Shown: positions 57,701 through 64,000 of the stretch, piece by piece | Numbering within the stretch: the stretch's first letter is position 1 | How the letters are laid out: each line of letters begins with the position of its first letter | NCBI GenBank assembly: GCA_964034945.1 | Contig: OZ035962.1 | Span: 73,113,597-73,177,596, forward strand | Direction of reading: 5' to 3' | Source of the DNA: Chrysopilus asiliformis | Taxonomy: Eukaryota; Arthropoda; Insecta; Diptera; Rhagionidae | DNA: 64,000 bases | The notes under the pieces: model-generated | Database searches by the model: none | Seen by the model: the letters and a program-made list of their open reading frames with translations, nothing else | Told to the model about the DNA's origin: nothing | Made by a program: the position numbers and the translations under genes

Positions 57701-60700
57701 TTTCGTATGGGCGTATGGGGGTACCCCCTCCCCCCACCCTAATAGTCAATTTTTGCCCAATTTTGCCAAGAGCCTTGCATTTTACGAAAAACGAATCTGC
57801 GTAAAATTTCATGCCACAGAAGGACATACGGACGGACATGCAAAATTCAATTTTTTTTAACATTCTAAACACACTGTGTAATTCATTTTTGTGTTTCACC
57901 ATACGGGTATAAAAATCCAAATGATCGAGAGTTATGAAAGAAGGACAAACAAATCCTATCTCCAAATCATGCACCAACTCCATTCCGCGGGGGGTAAAAA
58001 ATTATGTAAAAGGATACTTAAACTTTGCTGACATGTAAAATCTAAAACATAAGTGCATTAACACTGTAAAGGAGATTTTTTTTAAATTTGAAGCAAGTTT
58101 ATCAAGGACGCAAAAACACAAATGAATAATCTTAATAATACTTTATTAATCACAACTCCATGCTTTACTCGCTTTCTTTGACTTATCTCCTTACAACATT
58201 GCCAGATCCCTTTATTCTTAAATACATAGTTCTGACATTGCCAGGACATACCTTCTTAAGAATAACATTGCATCTAAAAACTTTAAATTTCCTTATACAT
58301 TTTTTACTTTCTTCTACGGAGTATAATAAAGTATTGTATTCATGAAAAATTTCGACCTCTTAATTTTGCCTAAAAAACATTTCCCGATCACTCCTGAGTC
58401 GATTGGAGTCATATTAAAAAAATGTCTTTCTGTCTGTCAGTCTGTCTATCAGTCTGTGTACAAGATTTCTCAAAAACTAATAGAGCTAGCGCCATGAAAT
58501 TTTATAGGCATGTTGGGTCCTGAAATGGGACGATCCTATCAACTTTTGGTGGAAATCCGTTAACCGGAAGTATCCAAAATGGCGATTTTTCAAAAATCGC
58601 AATTTCGTTTTTCTCGATTTACTCCCAAACTACGGGTTTTTTAGTGGCCTTAAGTATGACAAAACTTGGAGAAAATAAAATTTCCCACACTTTTGTCTTT
58701 AGCTATAACTCGATATCTCAACCTGTTATCGAGATAAACCGTTATTTCCAAAAAAAACAGTTTTTTGCGATTATCTCGAAAACTAACGGGTTTTTGCTGA
58801 CTGAATGTATGAAGTGAATTAATGAGAATGGCATTCTGCACAATTTTGTCTTTTACCGTTATCTGTTATCTTTTACCGTTATTGAGATATTTTCATTAAT
58901 ATGTAAAAAATCATATTTTTGCGAATAATTTGCAAACTAACGGTTTTTCGACAAATCAGTTAAAAGAATAATTAAAGATGTTAACATTTTCTACATTTTT
59001 GCCATTTACCGTAAATTGAAATCTTTTACAGTTCTCAAGTTATCTCAAATTTTGTACGTTTTTGATATTTTTGGATGAACCAACAATTTATTGGGAGGTT
59101 GTATCGAATTGACAATACGACAGGGCTATAACGTAAATTGCACAGGGTCGTAGATTTTGTAGAAGAAAGTTTTGTGTTGACCACAACTGATATTTTTTAT
59201 ATAGATTCATGTATTCTATCGTCTTGAAGCCAACACCAACATTTTTAAAATTGTTGCTTTTAAAGTTTTTATTTGAATGTAAATTCCGGCATCGCTACGG
59301 TGATTTCCGGCATCGCTAAAAAGAACATACCAGACACTTGTTATATGGAACTTGTTTTTTTAAATAAAATGAGATAAAGAAGTGTGCCGCAGGAGCAATT
59401 TTTTTTACAAAAATACGCCCCAGAAAAAAATTTGAATTCCATTTAGGTGTTCTTTTTTCAAAATATCGTGCAAAAACTGAAATGATCGACAAAACGAAGT
59501 TTTTGGAAATCAATCATTCAGGGCGAAATTTTTTTCTGGTCAAGACTTCGGATTATCAAAAATAACATTGTACCTACAATTGACGTAAGAAAAAATTTTC
59601 GTTATTAATTATTTATCTAACATTACTACATTATCACAACAATTGTATAGAAAAAACGTGTAAAAAGCTGCTAAAAAAACTGCAATTAAGTCAGATTTGA
59701 GGTGACCAAAATCTTTCATTCCAGAATTTCAAAAATGTTTTTAAGTTATGTATTCTTCTCTGTATCAATTTTGATGTCTTTATTTATTTTGATTTTTAGC
59801 AATTGCGACATTGACACATAAATTTACGTCGGTTACGTTATATAAAAATAAAACAGTTCGATATGCTGCTAGAATGTATGCAATAATAGCGTGTCAGATG
59901 GAATTCCAGCTGTATCCGATGGATATCCAAGTCTGCCCGATTTATATAGAAAGCTGTGAGTATTCCACAATAGACTTTTGCCAATTTTATTGAATCCCCA
60001 GCTGATACTAATGATTGGGCTAGTTTTCAATAATAGCGAATAATTCTTTATTACTTCCGAAACAGTTTCGTATAGCAATCAAAAGGTGAAATTGAAATGG
60101 TCGGACTCAGGTGTAACACTGAATCCTGAACTAAAACTACTGCAATATAATCTGGGTCAGCCGTTAGAGTTGGAGGAGAGTGACGGCTACATGCCAGAGA
60201 AAGCCGGAAATTTTTCACGTTTGACCGTCTATTTTCGATTCGAACGGCAAATTGGACACCACTTGATTCAGACCTTCGCCCCATCATCATTGGTCGTCAT
60301 GCTGTCGTGGTTCAGCTTTTGGCTCGGCTTGGATGCAATTCCTGGCCGTGTTACACTACTCGTTACCTGCATGTTAACATTAGTAACAATGTTCACTGGT
60401 CTCCGGGCCGATATCCCTCCAGTCGCCTATGTTAAGGTAATTCAAGCATAATTAATCCTTCGATTCACTGAATAGTACTTTCTATTATATTTGATACGTA
60501 GTCAATTGAAATAATAATTCACCTGTATAATAATTGAATAGGCACTTGATTTATGGATGGCGGGATGTATGGTTTTTGTATTTGCAGCCCTAGGCGAATT
60601 TGTCGTTGTTAAAGTACTCGACGTCCAATATCAGTATCAAGTCAATCGAATACCAAAAGTATTACCAATGGTTAGTATTCCCTATTAAAATAATTAATCT

Positions 60701-63700
60701 TTATATTTTCACGAAAAAAAACCTTTATAGAACTTTAACTTAATTTATTTCGATTGGAATATTTTTAGAGAATAAGCGCCATGGAAAAGGGCCAATGCCC
60801 TACTGTAGCCAATTGGGAGGGAGGAGCTGTTCGATCACGTAAAGCAACTCCAACTCCAACAACGCCTGGACAGGTGGGTCAACATAAATTTTTTATTATT
60901 TGTATATTATTTATCGATGTTTTTTGGATGTAAACACTTTTATTATGGTTTACCTGTTGGTCTATGCTGCACCATAGATATAATTAACATTAGTGGCGAA
61001 ATGTATATGATTTTAATTATTCACTGCACTACCCCACAAAATTTAAAATATTTAAAACTTAATTTCATTCAGAACGAAGAAAATCAATTTGATTTATATA
61101 AATATATAAATGTGTTTAAAAAAAAGTTCTGTAGAGTCTGACTTAATATTCCCGCATCTCGAAAAATATTTAGAAATTTATGTGAATCTCACCCGAGTTT
61201 ACTTTTATCGCCAAAAAAAATACATAGGGTAGGATGAGATAAAAAGTATCCGGATTAAAAGTGCTACCTTCAATTTCTTCAAAACTAAAGGGTCTTGCAA
61301 TAAGGACGCTCTAAGTTTCTTAGCTTATAGCGGCCATGTTGTTAAAGCAACATCTGTCAAATTTGTTTTGAATTGTTCAGTCGTGTGTGGGAAATCACCA
61401 CGGATGGTTATACCGTTCAAAAACGTGTGCAAATCATCAAATTTGTTGCAGTTAGAAGTTGAACCAAATTTAACCAAAAAAAAACATCTTTAGCGATGAG
61501 GCTCATTTTTGGATGAATGGATATGTGAGCAATCAAATTTGTCGGATTTGGGGCAATACCAATCCACACGAGATACACCAGCACCAAAAGCATCCCGAGA
61601 AAGTCACTGTTTGGTGCGGATTTTGGTCTGGCGGAATCATCGGTCCGTACTTCTTCTAAAACGAAACTGACATTGCCACCACCGTCAACGGCGAGCTACA
61701 GATAGATGATAAGTAACTTCTTGTGGCCTAAACTGGATGATATGGATACCGACAACATGTGGTTCCATCAGGACGGCGCTACATGCCACACAGCGCATGC
61801 CACGATTGACATTCTGCACGAGCGATTTCAGGGCATGGTTATCTCGCGTGGCGGCGACGACGTGAACTGGCCACGGAGATCGTGTGATTTAACGCTTTTA
61901 GACTTCTTTCTTTGGGGCTATCTTAAATCGAGATATATCCGAATAAACCGCAAAAAATTGATGCCCTCAAAGCCAACATAACGAACGATATCCAGCAAAT
62001 TCAACCAGATTTATGCGACAAAGTCATCGAAAATTTGACCTCCCGAATACGTACCATTAAACAAAGCCGCGACGGACATTTGAACGACGTTATATTCCAT
62101 ACTTAATGCCATAAAATGTTTTTTTCAAATTGAGTGGATATCTCACACACAACTTGTTTTATTTACATTTAAAAATTGAGCGTCCTTTTTGAAAGACCCT
62201 TTACAAGTCCATTAGAAAAACTGTAAATGTGAATTGACGGGTCTTTCGAGTGATGATATTCGTACCGTTATTAAAAGGTATCCCGTTGCACACGCCAAAT
62301 GTTATTTGCTCAGAACTAAACCATTTTTAGTAAAAAGTTTTTTGAGCAGGGTGTTTGTATTTCCTCTACACTAGTTAGGAAGTAACTAATTTCGCAGACA
62401 GCTCTGACAATTTACATGTAAACACTAGTCAACTGGGCAATTAGCCAACTTGGCAGACCCTTGTCAACTGAATTTGACAGCAATTGCATTGTTTATGTGA
62501 ACGCAGTGTAAACTGTTGAACGTCAAGTTGGCATCCATTTTTGAGTTGACATTGTGACAGAGAACAAATAATCTAGAGAATAAACTCTTAGAATAAATTT
62601 TTGACAAATTTCCCCTTCGAAGGGGGGAAAAATGCCCCTATCATTCACTAGCTACGGCCTAAAAGTTAATTACTTTTAGACTAGGGAGCACGAAGCAGAG
62701 AGAACATTTTCTAATCATTTTCGTCGTATCTATTCAATGAGATGGAGGAATCGAATGGATAATTTTTTCCGTGTTACATCGGATCCTCTTGCTTCATCTC
62801 ACAGTGGAAAATTTTTTTCTAAAAATTTGTTCTAAGAGTTTATTCTCTAGATTATTTGTTCTCTGATTATGATAGTTCTTTTCTGTCAGGTTGGCATGCG
62901 GTTTGTTTGCGTTTGAATTTCTTTAATTTAGAATCAATAGGAACTTTTTATTGTATTTGGAAATAGCAGTTCCAACATATGCGTAATAACGAGGAATTTT
63001 ATATGTATTTAATAAAAAAAATTAAAGAAAAATTTCTTTGAAAAAAGCTTTTACTATTTGAAAAAATGCATTTAAATTTTAAAATTTTTTTTCCATTCCC
63101 CTTTGATTTTATTCAAAATTAATTGTGTTGTATTGAATTGTGATATTCTGAATTTTAAAAAAATATTCAAATTTAATACAATTTAAAAAAATCCAAACTA
63201 TCAGGATCAGGATGAAGATGATGGGTAGTTACGCATAAAAATGAACAAACGCTTATACTCCACTTTTTTGGCGCAATTTCCCCAATTTTTGTAAACAAAA
63301 ATGAGCCAAAACATACGCAGGTTGTTATTTTCAAATCTTGATCTCACTTTTATTCATTCAAACTGGAACATTTACTCCGAACAAGTGGAGTACAGTAATC
63401 CCTCCCACTGCGCGGTTAAGTATTTAATACCAAAATTTCGAACTGCGCGGTTAAAATTTCGCAGATGCACGGTTTTTTATAATTTTCGTTTAAAAAACAT
63501 GTTTCTAACCCCAAAATTTCATACAAAGTAGGCTTCACAGTACGCGGTTACGGTTTGCGCGCTCTTTTTGTGGAACGTATCTACCGCGCAGTTGGAGGGA
63601 TTACTGTTTAAGCATATGCTAATTTTTGATTCATACGCCCAAATGAAATCTTGAGTAAATTTTTGCACTCGATGTTGTTTTTGTGTGAATCTAGTTTAAC

Positions 63701-63926
63701 TAAAAAGAGCTTTATTAAATCTATATAGACTTCTCTACAGGGTAATGGAGGACCTCCGAAACCGGCCCGCCGACAAAGTCTTCTTTCAGTAGCATGGACT
63801 GATGATACCGGCGTGGAGAAAATCATGTGGCGAGAAATAGATAAAATGTCACGTGTCGTATTTCCAGTTTTATTCTTAGTATTTGTTATTCTATATTGGC
63901 CGATTCTCTTAATGAAATCATCATAG
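35262..63926 (+). CDS. Cys-loop ligand-gated chloride channel subunit (GABA/glycine-receptor-like; possibly CG12344-type)
   Basis: Nine coding exons (35262-35317, 47945-48021, 51390-51489, 53053-53207, 59800-59955, 60066-60436, 60542-60670, 60769-60873, 63741-63926) sum to 1335 nt, i.e. 444 residues plus stop, with every phase and GT/AG border consistent. Order: signal peptide 1-19ish, extracellular ligand-binding domain with LWQPDPYF, a canonical Cys-loop (Cys161 and Cys175, 13 residues between), M1 about 244-268, M2 about 272-294, M3 306-329, a loop of some 90 residues, and M4 422-440. M2 begins P-G-R-V-T where anion channels have P-A-R-V, so chloride selectivity is predicted. Subunits form pentamers in the plasma membrane; the agonist cannot be read from sequence. 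From memory the M2-M3 region and WEGGAVRSRKATPTPTTPGQ loop most resemble the Drosophila CG12344 group rather than GluCl, Rdl or pHCl-1. Introns 1, 2, 4 and 8 are loaded with transposons. Confidence 0.93.
35411..35693. mobile_element. MITE with TTTAGGC ends in intron 1
   Basis: TTTAGGCGCCGTTTACATCT at the left is inverted as AGTGTAAACGGGGCCTTAAA at the right, with a further TCCGCGAATTTTATT / AATAAAATTCGTGGA pair inside. Non-coding. Confidence 0.65.
36311..37296 (-). mobile_element. Non-autonomous pogo/Tigger-type element, TA-flanked
   Basis: Inverted ends GGGTAAAGTCGGGTGATATG and CACCCGACTTTACCC, with a second GGTGCCATATCACC block near the right end, flanked by TA at 36309-36310 and 37297-37298. 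It retains a minus-strand C-terminal transposase exon with a PHD finger. No DDE core is present, so it depends on a partner for movement. Inserted in the left arm of a MITE. Confidence 0.75.
36554..36787 (-). pseudogene. C-terminal PHD-finger exon of a Tigger/pogo-like transposase
   Basis: Reads acidic MVDETTSEEENIALQ, then ENICTGCGEDYAK, DEWVKCIVCHLWSHDSC, FVNTCNSCGKKDFKNK. Cysteine/histidine spacing C-x2-C, C-x2-C-x4-H-x2-C, C-x2-C with W before the histidine fits a PHD zinc finger. Insect Tigger/Tc5-like transposases often end in such a finger. Inside a deleted element, so probably not a host gene, but the frame is intact and could be exonised. Confidence 0.65.
37750..39320 (-). mobile_element. 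Second Tigger/Tc5-like relic, left-truncated and split by a hAT
   Basis: The right end is TATAAGCGGATTCCACTG (ends 39320, followed by TA), with repeated TCGTTATA(A/T)(A/C)C words, typical of Tigger ends; no matching left end was found. On the minus strand 39064-38910 reads MSDTLLFAQFAAQRVASATT and continues, and 38111-37904 reads VIPSVNEALRGITTLSSFLL and EKEFLHQKSKKTKITQYLQK, resembling the C-terminus (QTKITDYF-like) of Tigger/jerky proteins. Frames are interrupted. Confidence 0.55.
38288..38906. mobile_element. hAT-type element with TAGGGCTGCCAT ends
   Basis: TAGGGCTGCCAT (38288) is inverted as ATGGCAGCTCTA (ends 38906); AAGAGAACC/GGTTCTCTT blocks lie inside both ends. ACAGAACT stands at 38280-38287 and 38907-38914, a perfect octamer duplication. 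It lies inside the Tigger/Tc5-like relic, so it is younger. Confidence 0.85.
39325..40840 (+). other. Intron 1 sequence without recognised features
   Basis: Mostly AT-rich. 39650-39780 and 39890-39970 are less AT-rich, with no supportable frame. 40845-41110 is the subfamily of repeat B also seen at 4640-5045 (GATGTCCGTGCATCTGTCGG). Confidence 0.4.
41348..42138. mobile_element. hAT-type element with TAGGGATGCCAACGAT ends
   Basis: TAGGGATGCCAACGAT (41348) and ATGTTGCATCCCTA (ends 42138) are inverted; CATCGAGGTATCGATGTT motifs recur in both end regions. GGCTCACC occurs at 41340-41347 and 42139-42146, a perfect octamer. A diverged family B fragment (about 41590-41930) is inside. A lone left end of the same family lies at about 46424-46455. 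Confidence 0.85.
42500..43058. mobile_element. MITE with CCAAAATAC ends
   Basis: CCAAAATACAATTGGCCCAA then CACAACATTTACGACGG is inverted as CCGTAAATGTTGTGTTGGGC then CAATGGTATTTTGGGC. Frames crossing the arms are by-products. Exact borders uncertain. Confidence 0.6.
43259..43759 (+). mobile_element. MITE family D, copy 1 (GGGTATTCAC ends)
   Basis: Ends GGGTATCCACAGTCCTCTTT and AAAGAGGATTGTGAATACCC are inverted; TCA flanks both sides. 501 bp. Contains GCTCGGTAATTCAGTCAAAT, CACCGAATACCGA-like words and ATGGATTTAAAGGTATGTGA. Non-coding apart from that possible leader. Confidence 0.88.
43763..45458 (+). other. Intron 1 sequence without recognised features
   Basis: AT-rich in most places. 44100-44620 has balanced composition and repeated GGCCATT words on both strands, perhaps an eroded hairpin element, but I cannot define ends. 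No gene. Confidence 0.35.
45460..45710. mobile_element. hAT-like terminal fragment (CAGGGATGGGAAAC)
   Basis: CAGGGATGGGAAACATCGTA then repeated AACGTAACGAAAA motifs, homologous to 53225-53955, whose far end is TTCGTTTGCCACCCCTA. A third end lies at 54300-54402. No duplication pair was found, so all are fragments. Confidence 0.55.
45718..45953 (-). repeat. tRNA-derived SINE, copy 2 (head missing)
   Basis: Matches copy 1 from GCGCTACAGCTCTTGAAGAG to GCAAGTTGAGTGGACTTGAA, lacking the tRNA-like head (5' truncation) and an internal CAATCCATCAACAG stretch. It follows a TTAAAAAAAAATATTCATCA run on its 3' side. Confidence 0.75.
46605..47220 (+). repeat. Interspersed repeat family C, copy 2
   Basis: Four imperfect units with CGGATTCGTGATCAGCGACC and GATATTTGCGTTATCCTTAC, ending in ACAGACAGACCAACAGACAG and ATATATTAAGATTA. 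The tail structure suggests a retroelement 3' end. The unit count differs from copy 1. Confidence 0.65.
47237..47725 (+). mobile_element. MITE family D, copy 2
   Basis: GGGTATTCACAGTCGTC and GAATTGTGAATACCC ends, TCA duplicated (47234-47236, 47726-47728). 489 bp. Lacks the TATGTGA heptamer after ATGGATTTAAAGG, leaving a longer open frame. Confidence 0.88.
47945..48021 (+). CDS. Channel gene exon 2
   Basis: After CTCCATTGCAG: LPKETEARKNYTIKPRVVLP then DNYVK and one base of the next codon; perfect GTAAGTAAG donor at 48022. Start of the mature extracellular domain. Confidence 0.85.
48850..49127 (+). mobile_element. Second 5'-truncated LINE, ORF2 C-terminus and tail, in intron 2
   Basis: EESTTHLLCHCSALAQRKRV then FLNDLENLNFTDIAELLRFT, RSLKVLGKRFCLMYS, stop at 49059-49061. 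The H-L-L-C-H-C pattern is the ORF2 zinc knuckle of the Jockey/R1 group, from a different family than the 32.7 kb copy. The 3' end is CCAACCTAACCTAACCT, a short tandem tail. Target duplication not resolved. Confidence 0.65.
49130..49540 (+). repeat. Interspersed repeat family C, copy 3
   Basis: Shares AATTTTGAAATTCTAAC, GATATTTGCGTTATCCTTAC and ACCCCCTAAAGCCAGTTTT-type units with copies 1 and 2, more decayed. It ends in a TATATATAAAATGTAA tract. Confidence 0.6.
49885..50349 (-). mobile_element. MITE family D, copy 3 (inverted, internally deleted)
   Basis: GGGTATTCACAGTCTTC ... GAGGACTGTGAATACCC ends; TTAT stands on each side. 465 bp, lacking the CGAGACGGTAACTTGG segment near one end. Like copy 2 it lacks the TATGTGA heptamer. 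Confidence 0.85.
50350..51200 (+). other. Intron 2 sequence without recognised features
   Basis: AT-rich; 50540-50740 has a short open frame but no recognisable domain and no splice logic with the channel gene. Nothing further. Confidence 0.4.
51201..51310. mobile_element. Small MITE next to channel exon 3
   Basis: TTTAACACTAGAAGCACCG and CGGTGGTACTAGTAGTGTTAA are imperfect inverted ends, 80 bp upstream of exon 3. The ends resemble TTAA-target (piggyBac-related) MITEs; weak evidence. Confidence 0.5.
51390..51489 (+). CDS. Channel gene exon 3
   Basis: After TATTTTTAG: IRPPSRKGSPVIIEFSVFVV then DINSINVEDMDF, the first beta strands of the ligand-binding domain (compare the V-x-V-D-I-x-S-I-x-x-V pattern of the family). 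Donor GTAAGTAAA at 51490. Confidence 0.93.
51526..51673. mobile_element. Hairpin MITE in intron 3
   Basis: CCCGTCTTAAGACGAGCAAC, CGCCATATTGGTAGGA are inverted as TCCTACCAAGATTGCG, GTTCCCCGTCTTAGGA. About 148 bp, starting 36 bp downstream of exon 3's donor. Confidence 0.65.
51674..53052 (+). repeat. Intron 3: microsatellite and repeat C fragment
   Basis: A TA-dinucleotide tract lies at 51725-51768. About 52365-52490 is a family C piece (TAGCTTGCATACCCGGTTTT, GATATTTGCGTTATCCTTAC). 52905-52965 contains the inverted pair ATCGATATCGGTTGCG / CGCAACCGATATCGA. No gene. Confidence 0.6.
53053..53207 (+). CDS. Channel gene exon 4
   Basis: After TTTGCAG: VDMFVHQKWIESRLKLP, then LPPEFFDNLWQPDPYFLNSK. 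The W-x-D/E-x-R-L and L-W-x-P-D-x-Y/F-F motifs are hallmarks of the superfamily. Donor GTAATATT at 53208 lies only about 20 bp from transposon-derived sequence. Confidence 0.93.
53225..53955. mobile_element. hAT-like fragment directly behind channel exon 4
   Basis: TTTTCCGGTTTCTTTAAA onwards matches the 45500-45710 fragment; the right end is CGTTTGCCACCCCTA. It lacks the left terminus and starts about 17 bp after the exon 4 donor, so an insertion or deletion reached the splice site's edge. Confidence 0.55.
53956..54558 (+). other. Intron 4 sequence
   Basis: Contains a short TTAAATTTAAAACGTAAAAACC palindrome-like stretch and a hAT-like right end (AACGTTAGG...CATTCCTG) at 54300-54402. Nothing else supportable. 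Confidence 0.4.
54559..54976 (-). repeat. Interspersed repeat family A, copy 5 (inverted)
   Basis: Starts TTTTTATACCCATATGGTGA, ends GCAATTATAGCTTTTGTGAT. The GACA microsatellite is replaced by a TTTAAATTAAATT tract (54679-54727), and the central third is deleted. Confidence 0.8.
54977..56630 (+). repeat. Intron 4 with a family A-related repeat
   Basis: About 55625-56255 is an older relative of family A (AAGAAAAGCTACAATTGCCA, GTATGGAACGGTTATGTAAA, ACACCCTGGTGTAGTTCATT), with partners at 19730-20410. The rest is AT-rich with no gene. Confidence 0.5.
56639..57125 (+). mobile_element. MITE family D, copy 4
   Basis: GGGAATTCACAGTCCTC and GAGGATTGTGAATACCC ends, TCA duplicated (56636-56638, 57126-57128). 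487 bp. Has the TATGTGA heptamer, with ATGGATTTAAAGGTATGTGA. Confidence 0.88.
57470..57915 (+). repeat. Interspersed repeat family A, copy 6
   Basis: From GCCAATCTGGCAATTATTGA to CCATACGGGTATAAAA; internally shortened between CGTAAAATTTCATG and GGACATACGGACGGACATG. The start AACATAACAAAAGC is missing. Confidence 0.8.
58307..59205 (+). repeat. Interspersed repeat family B, copy 2
   Basis: Nearly identical to 28484-29390 from TTTTTACTTTCTTCTACGGA to CACAACTGATATTTTT. No frames. High identity between copies 30 kb apart implies recent movement or gene conversion. Confidence 0.88.
59206..59799 (+). other. End of intron 4
   Basis: AT-rich; contains the duplicated phrase TTCCGGCATCGCTA (about 59286-59318). 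No gene or element. Exon 5 follows. Confidence 0.4.
59800..59955 (+). CDS. Channel gene exon 5 (Cys-loop)
   Basis: After GATTTTTAG: VTLYKNKTVRYAARMYAIIA, then the Cys-loop C-QMEFQLYPMDIQV-C. Donor GTGAGT at 59956, followed by a 110-bp intron. Confidence 0.95.
60066..60436 (+). CDS. Channel gene exon 6 (M1, M2)
   Basis: Encodes SNQKVKLKW, NFSRLTVYFRFERQIGHHLI, LVVMLSWFSFWLGLDAIPGR and VTLLVTCMLTLVTMFTGL, ending VAYVK at donor GTAATT. Contains M1 and M2; the pore-lining P-G-R-V-T is at residues 274-278. Confidence 0.96.
60542..60670 (+). CDS. Channel gene exon 7 (M3)
   Basis: ALDLWMAGCMVFVFAALGEF then VVVKVLDVQYQYQVNRIPKV and LPM; M3 and the start of the cytoplasmic loop. Phase 0 both sides; donor GTTAGT. 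Confidence 0.95.
60769..60873 (+). CDS. Channel gene exon 8 (cytoplasmic loop)
   Basis: RISAMEKGQCPTVANWEGGA then VRSRKATPTPTTPGQ; basic and threonine/proline-rich, phase 0 both sides, donor GTGGGT. Could carry phosphorylation sites; none is proven. Confidence 0.9.
61288..62201 (+). mobile_element. Tc1/mariner-superfamily element, TA-flanked and nested
   Basis: The 24-bp inverted ends start AAGGGTCTTGCAATAAGGAC and end with the matching complement (GAGCGTCC...AGACCCTT), flanked by TA at 61286-61287 and 62202-62203. At 914 bp it is shorter than a full element (about 1.3 kb), lacking the N-terminal helix-turn-helix part of the transposase. Confidence 0.88.
61485..62105 (+). pseudogene. Mariner-type transposase, truncated and frameshifted
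   Basis: Reads FSDEAHFWMNGYVSNQICRI, HPEKVTVWCGFWSGGIIGPY, a stop right after GPYFF, then in another frame WFHQDGATCHTAHATIDI, WPRRSCDLTLLDFFLWGYLK. First catalytic Asp is in S-D-E-A-H-F, the second in Q-D-G-A, and the third in C-D-L-T with about 37 residues between the last two. The stop at about 61658 and the frame change before 61706 make it inactive. The tail reaches ...NDVIFHT-stop near 62105 in a shifted frame. Confidence 0.8.
62560..62868. mobile_element. MITE with 45-bp inverted ends in intron 8
   Basis: AGAGAACAAATAATCTAGAG then AATAAACTCTTAGAATAAAT is inverted as TTTGTTCTAAGAGTTTATTC then TCTAGATTATTTGTTCTCT. The interior has a small CCCCTTCGAAGGGG palindrome. Non-coding. Confidence 0.8.
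62869..63392 (+). other. Intron 8 sequence
   Basis: Strongly AT-rich, with no recognisable feature. Confidence 0.4.
63393..63611. mobile_element. Tigger/pogo-type MITE near channel exon 9
   Basis: ACAGTAATCCCTCCCACTGC, GCGGTTAA ends inverted as CCGCGCAGTTGGAGGGATTA, CTGT. CGCGGTTA motifs repeat inside. It ends 130 bp before the last exon. Confidence 0.7.
63741..63926 (+). CDS. Channel gene exon 9 (M4 and stop)
   Basis: After TTCTCTACAG: GNGGPPKPARRQSLLSVAWT, DDTGVEKIMWREIDKMSR, then M4 VVFPVLFLVFVILYWPIL and LMKSS with TAG at 63924-63926. The I/V-D-x-x-S-R-x-x-F-P motif before M4 is typical of the family. RRQS is a possible kinase site. Confidence 0.95.
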   Translation, partial: GNGGPPKPARRQSLLSVAWTDDTGVEKIMWREIDKMSRVVFPVLFLVFVILYWPILLMKSS

Positions 63927-64000
63927 GCGACTGCTGATTCGGTACACCAAACTCAAGCACTAAATAATCGCAACAATTTAACTAGCATTAACGATTTAAA

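Larger units (their letters stand above)
61225..62350 (+). repeat. Interspersed repeat family U, copy split by a mariner
   Basis: Left part 61227-61287 (AGGATGAGATAAAAAGTATC) and right part 62204-62350 (CCGTTATTAAAAGGTATCCC, GTTTTTTGAGCAGGGTGTTT) match 32085-32300, which is uninterrupted. Lies in intron 8 of the channel gene. Confidence 0.7.

Overview
The window looks like euchromatic DNA from an insect, most likely a dipteran. It is AT-rich, the genes have spliced exons with short (about 50-110 bp) or very long repeat-filled introns, and almost all the remaining sequence is decayed transposable elements. I see no operons, CRISPR arrays or functional RNA genes. Species identity is inferred from these properties and from protein similarity recalled from memory; no search was run.

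Host genes. (1) At the left edge, on the minus strand, lies the 5' part of an ISWI-type chromatin-remodelling ATPase: four exons, ATG at 7267, running off the window at base 1. All helicase motifs I-VI are present and open, but motif II is DEGH instead of DEAH, and the N-terminal AutoN-type helix lacks the usual arginines, so it may be a divergent paralogue. (2) On the plus strand, from 35262 to 63926, is a complete nine-exon gene for a Cys-loop ligand-gated chloride channel subunit (444 codons, all splice phases agree). It has a signal-peptide exon separated from the rest by a 12.6 kb intron, a 13-residue Cys-loop, four membrane helices and a P-G-R filter in M2. A TATA box and initiator spaced exactly 30 bp apart at 33977-34012 are a candidate promoter. 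(3) Two short minus-strand exon candidates (27111-27236 and 33796-33952) are reported with low confidence.

Mobile elements by region. 1-7 kb (ISWI intron 3): two hAT elements with perfect 8-bp target duplications, one holding a copy of interspersed family A, plus two adjacent MITEs. 8-9.7 kb: a Harbinger-type element with TTA duplications and a broken Myb/SANT gene. 11.4-13.6 kb: a tandem MITE cluster in which one insertion can be proven against its empty sister copy. 13.6-18 kb: a decayed Ty3/gypsy element with a changed protease site and its own insertion. 20.7-24 kb: a hAT element carrying a truncated HARBI1-like transposase gene, then a 1.3 kb foldback palindrome. 24-33 kb: interspersed families, a tRNA-derived SINE, and a 5'-truncated LINE with target duplication. 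35-64 kb (channel gene introns): a Tigger element with a PHD-finger exon nested in a MITE, a second Tigger/Tc5-like relic split by a hAT, a third hAT, four copies of a GGGTATTCAC-ended MITE, a SINE, a second LINE tail, and a mariner nested in another repeat.

The two host genes have no evident functional link. The window is best read as two conserved genes expanded by repeated nested transposition, where target duplications and empty sister copies allow the order of several insertions to be reconstructed.
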